Source of the DNA: Lawsonibacter sp.
Lineage (GTDB): Bacteria; Bacillota; Clostridia; Oscillospirales; Oscillospiraceae
Assembly: GCA_022798855.1 (NCBI GenBank)
Contig: JAAWNI010000033.1
Span: 1 to 13,986, forward strand
Direction of reading: 5' to 3'
Length of the DNA: 13,986 nucleotides
The notes below the pieces were generated by a model that did not search any database, was not told where the DNA came from, and saw only the letters and a program-made list of their open reading frames with translations. Positions within the stretch are counted from its first letter, which is position 1. Every line of letters starts with the position of its first letter. Position numbers and translations under genes: made by a program. Below are positions 12,572-13,986 of the stretch, piece after piece.

Positions 12572-12578
12572 CTGTCCC

Positions 12579-13835
12579 ATGAGTTATTACGAAATCCAGG
12601 GCGGACGCCCTTTATCCGGCTCCCTGGCCATACACGGGGCCAAAAACAGCGTGCTGCCCATTCTGGCCGCCTGCCTGCTGGCCCCGGGCCAGAGCGTGAT
12701 CCATAACTGCCCCGACCTCTCCGACGTGTCCGCCACCCTGGACATCCTGCGCCTGCTGGGCTGCCGGGCCGACCGGGATGGGTCCACCGTCACGGTGGAC
12801 GCCACCGCCCTCTGCCGCTGCAACATCCCGGAGCACCTGATGCGGGAGATGCGGTCCTCGGTGATTTTTCTGGGGGCGCTGCTGTCCCGCATGGGGGAGA
12901 CTGAGCTGTCCTACCCCGGCGGCTGCGAGCTGGGGCCCCGCCCCATAGACCTGCACCTGTCCGCGCTGCGGCTCCTGGGGGCCGAGATCTGGGAGGAGCA
13001 GGGGGCGCTGTGCTGCCGGAGGGGCCGGAATCTCAGGGGCCGGGAGCTGTGCCTGTCCATCCCCAGCGTAGGGGCCACCGAAAACGCCATGCTGGCCGCC
13101 TGCGGCTGTCCCGGCCTGACCACCGTGGTCGGAGCCGCCCAGGAGCCGGAGATCGTGGACCTGCAAAATTTCCTGCGGGCCATGGGGGCCAAGATCGACG
13201 GCGCCGGCACCCCCACCCTGGCCATAGAGGGGGGCGCACCCCTCCACCCGGCGGAGTACTGGGTCATGGGGGACCGGGTTGCTGCCGCCACTTACTTATG
13301 CGGCGCCGCCGCCGCCGGCGGGGAGGTGTCCATCACCGGCGTGGCGCCCGAAACCCTCACCGCTGTGCTCTCCTGCCTGGAGGAAGCGGGCTGTACGCTG
13401 CGCACCGGCCCGGACCAGATCGTCCTGGCCAGCAGCGCGCCCTTGCAGGGCATCCCGCCGGTGCGCACCGCCCCATACCCCGGCTTCCCCACCGACGCCC
13501 AGGCCATTCTGATGGCCGCCCTGGCCGGCGGCGAGGGGGCCACCCTCTTTGTGGAAAATATTTTCGACAGCCGCTACCGCCATGTGGATGAGCTGCGCCG
13601 GATGGGGGCGGACATCCAGGTGGCGGGCCGGGCCGCTATGGTGTCCGGCGTGGGAAGGCTCCACGGGGCCGCCGTCCGCTCCACCGACCTGCGGGGGGGA
13701 GCCGCCCTGGTGGTGGCCGCCCTGGGGGCGGAGGGAGCCACACAGGTGTCTGAGCTGCGGCACATCCGCCGGGGCTATCAGGACCTGGACCGGAATTTCC
13801 GGGCCTTAGGGGCGGATATCCGGGAGGTGCCGTAA
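12579..13835 (+). CDS. murA: UDP-GlcNAc 1-carboxyvinyltransferase MurA, 418 aa
   Basis: MurA transfers enolpyruvate from PEP to UDP-GlcNAc, the first committed step of peptidoglycan synthesis and the fosfomycin target. Catalytic residues align with the E. coli enzyme almost number for number: K22-N23 in HGAKNSVLP, C116 in YPGGCELGPRPIDLH (the Cys that fosfomycin alkylates, so no intrinsic Cys-to-Asp resistance here), D306 in TAPYPGFPTDAQA, and R398 in HIRRGY. Length is standard (about 417-420). The start is ATG 12579 with GGAGG (12567-12571) seven bases upstream; the frame stays open to 12480 but the upstream part lacks homology. Many Firmicutes carry a second MurA elsewhere. No T-run terminator follows; only a small GAACC/GGTTC stem at 13861-13875. 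Confidence 0.96.
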   Translation: MSYYEIQGGRPLSGSLAIHGAKNSVLPILAACLLAPGQSVIHNCPDLSDVSATLDILRLLGCRADRDGSTVTVDATALCRCNIPEHLMREMRSSVIFLGALLSRMGETELSYPGGCELGPRPIDLHLSALRLLGAEIWEEQGALCCRRGRNLRGRELCLSIPSVGATENAMLAACGCPGLTTVVGAAQEPEIVDLQNFLRAMGAKIDGAGTPTLAIEGGAPLHPAEYWVMGDRVAAATYLCGAAAAGGEVSITGVAPETLTAVLSCLEEAGCTLRTGPDQIVLASSAPLQGIPPVRTAPYPGFPTDAQAILMAALAGGEGATLFVENIFDSRYRHVDELRRMGADIQVAGRAAMVSGVGRLHGAAVRSTDLRGGAALVVAALGAEGATQVSELRHIRRGYQDLDRNFRALGADIREVP

Positions 13836-13905
13836 GGGCTCCTTCCCAAGCGTCCGCCGCGAACCAGGCAGGTTCTATAGCAATCGTCAAAATGCGTAAC
13901 ACTCA

Positions 13906-13981
13906 GTAGGGGCGGATATCATCCGCCCGCAAGGTGGCGCGGCACAGCCCTTCCGGACGGGCGGGTATTACCCGCCCCTAC
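13906..13981. repeat. 76-bp inverted-repeat element with GTAGGGGCGG...CCGCCCCTAC ends
   Basis: The left arm (13906-13930) and right arm (13958-13981) are imperfect reverse complements, and each arm is itself nearly palindromic (GGGCGG, ATAT or GTATTA, CCGCCC). The overall plan, length and GTAGGG/CCCTAC ends are shared with the element at 11241-11316, while the internal bases differ. It lies after murA, with no gene in 13836-13986; the region may belong to the next intergenic space. Confidence 0.7.
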
Positions 13982-13986
13982 AAAAT

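Overview
The window is chromosomal DNA from a GC-rich, low-GC-phylum (Firmicutes) bacterium, most likely a gut-type member of the Clostridia near Oscillospiraceae (Flavonifractor/Pseudoflavonifractor-like). This placement is an inference. It rests on GC-rich codon use, strong AAGGAGG-type ribosome binding sites, the gene content of the cell-wall cluster, a MurE with the DNPR signature of meso-diaminopimelate ligases, and intergenic GC-rich repeats of a kind I associate with this group. No rRNA, tRNA, CRISPR array, transposase or phage gene is visible.

Left part (1-2100). A truncated + strand gene ends at 163 with a peptidoglycan-binding domain. It converges on a three-gene minus-strand unit: a family 4 type uracil-DNA glycosylase (2082-1507), a SUKH/SMI1-KNR4-like protein (1491-658) and a 61-residue protein of unknown function (602-417). 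The space between the converging units (164-416) has no gene. It holds two identical 26-bp palindromes that bracket a pair of inverted GC-rich repeats.

Control region (2098-2500). This is the most AT-rich part of the window and lies between the divergent units. It contains a good sigma-A promoter for the cell-wall cluster (TTGCAA, 17 bp, TATACT), tandem TGGRG boxes that look like the MraZ operator, an extended -10 for the glycosylase gene, and a palindromic AT tract.

Right part (2501-13835). This is a dcw (division and cell wall) cluster, all on the + strand: mraZ, rsmH, an ftsL-like gene, a class B PBP with two PASTA domains (FtsI/SpoVD group), murE, mraY, ftsW (SEDS), murG, murA. MraZ probably autoregulates the cluster and RsmH methylates 16S rRNA. 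MurE and MraY make lipid-linked precursor, MurG completes lipid II, and MurA catalyses the first committed step. FtsW with the class B PBP, and probably the FtsL-like protein, forms the septal peptidoglycan synthase. murF and murD, which commonly lie between murE and mraY and between mraY and ftsW, are absent from those positions.

Unlike many compact dcw operons, this one is broken by five gaps of 109-215 bp with hairpins or repeats. One is a 215-nt leader that ends in a 12-bp-stem terminator hairpin just before the PBP ribosome binding site. The window ends in another inverted-repeat element. The genes themselves are ordinary; what merits a second look is the regulatory and repetitive DNA between them.
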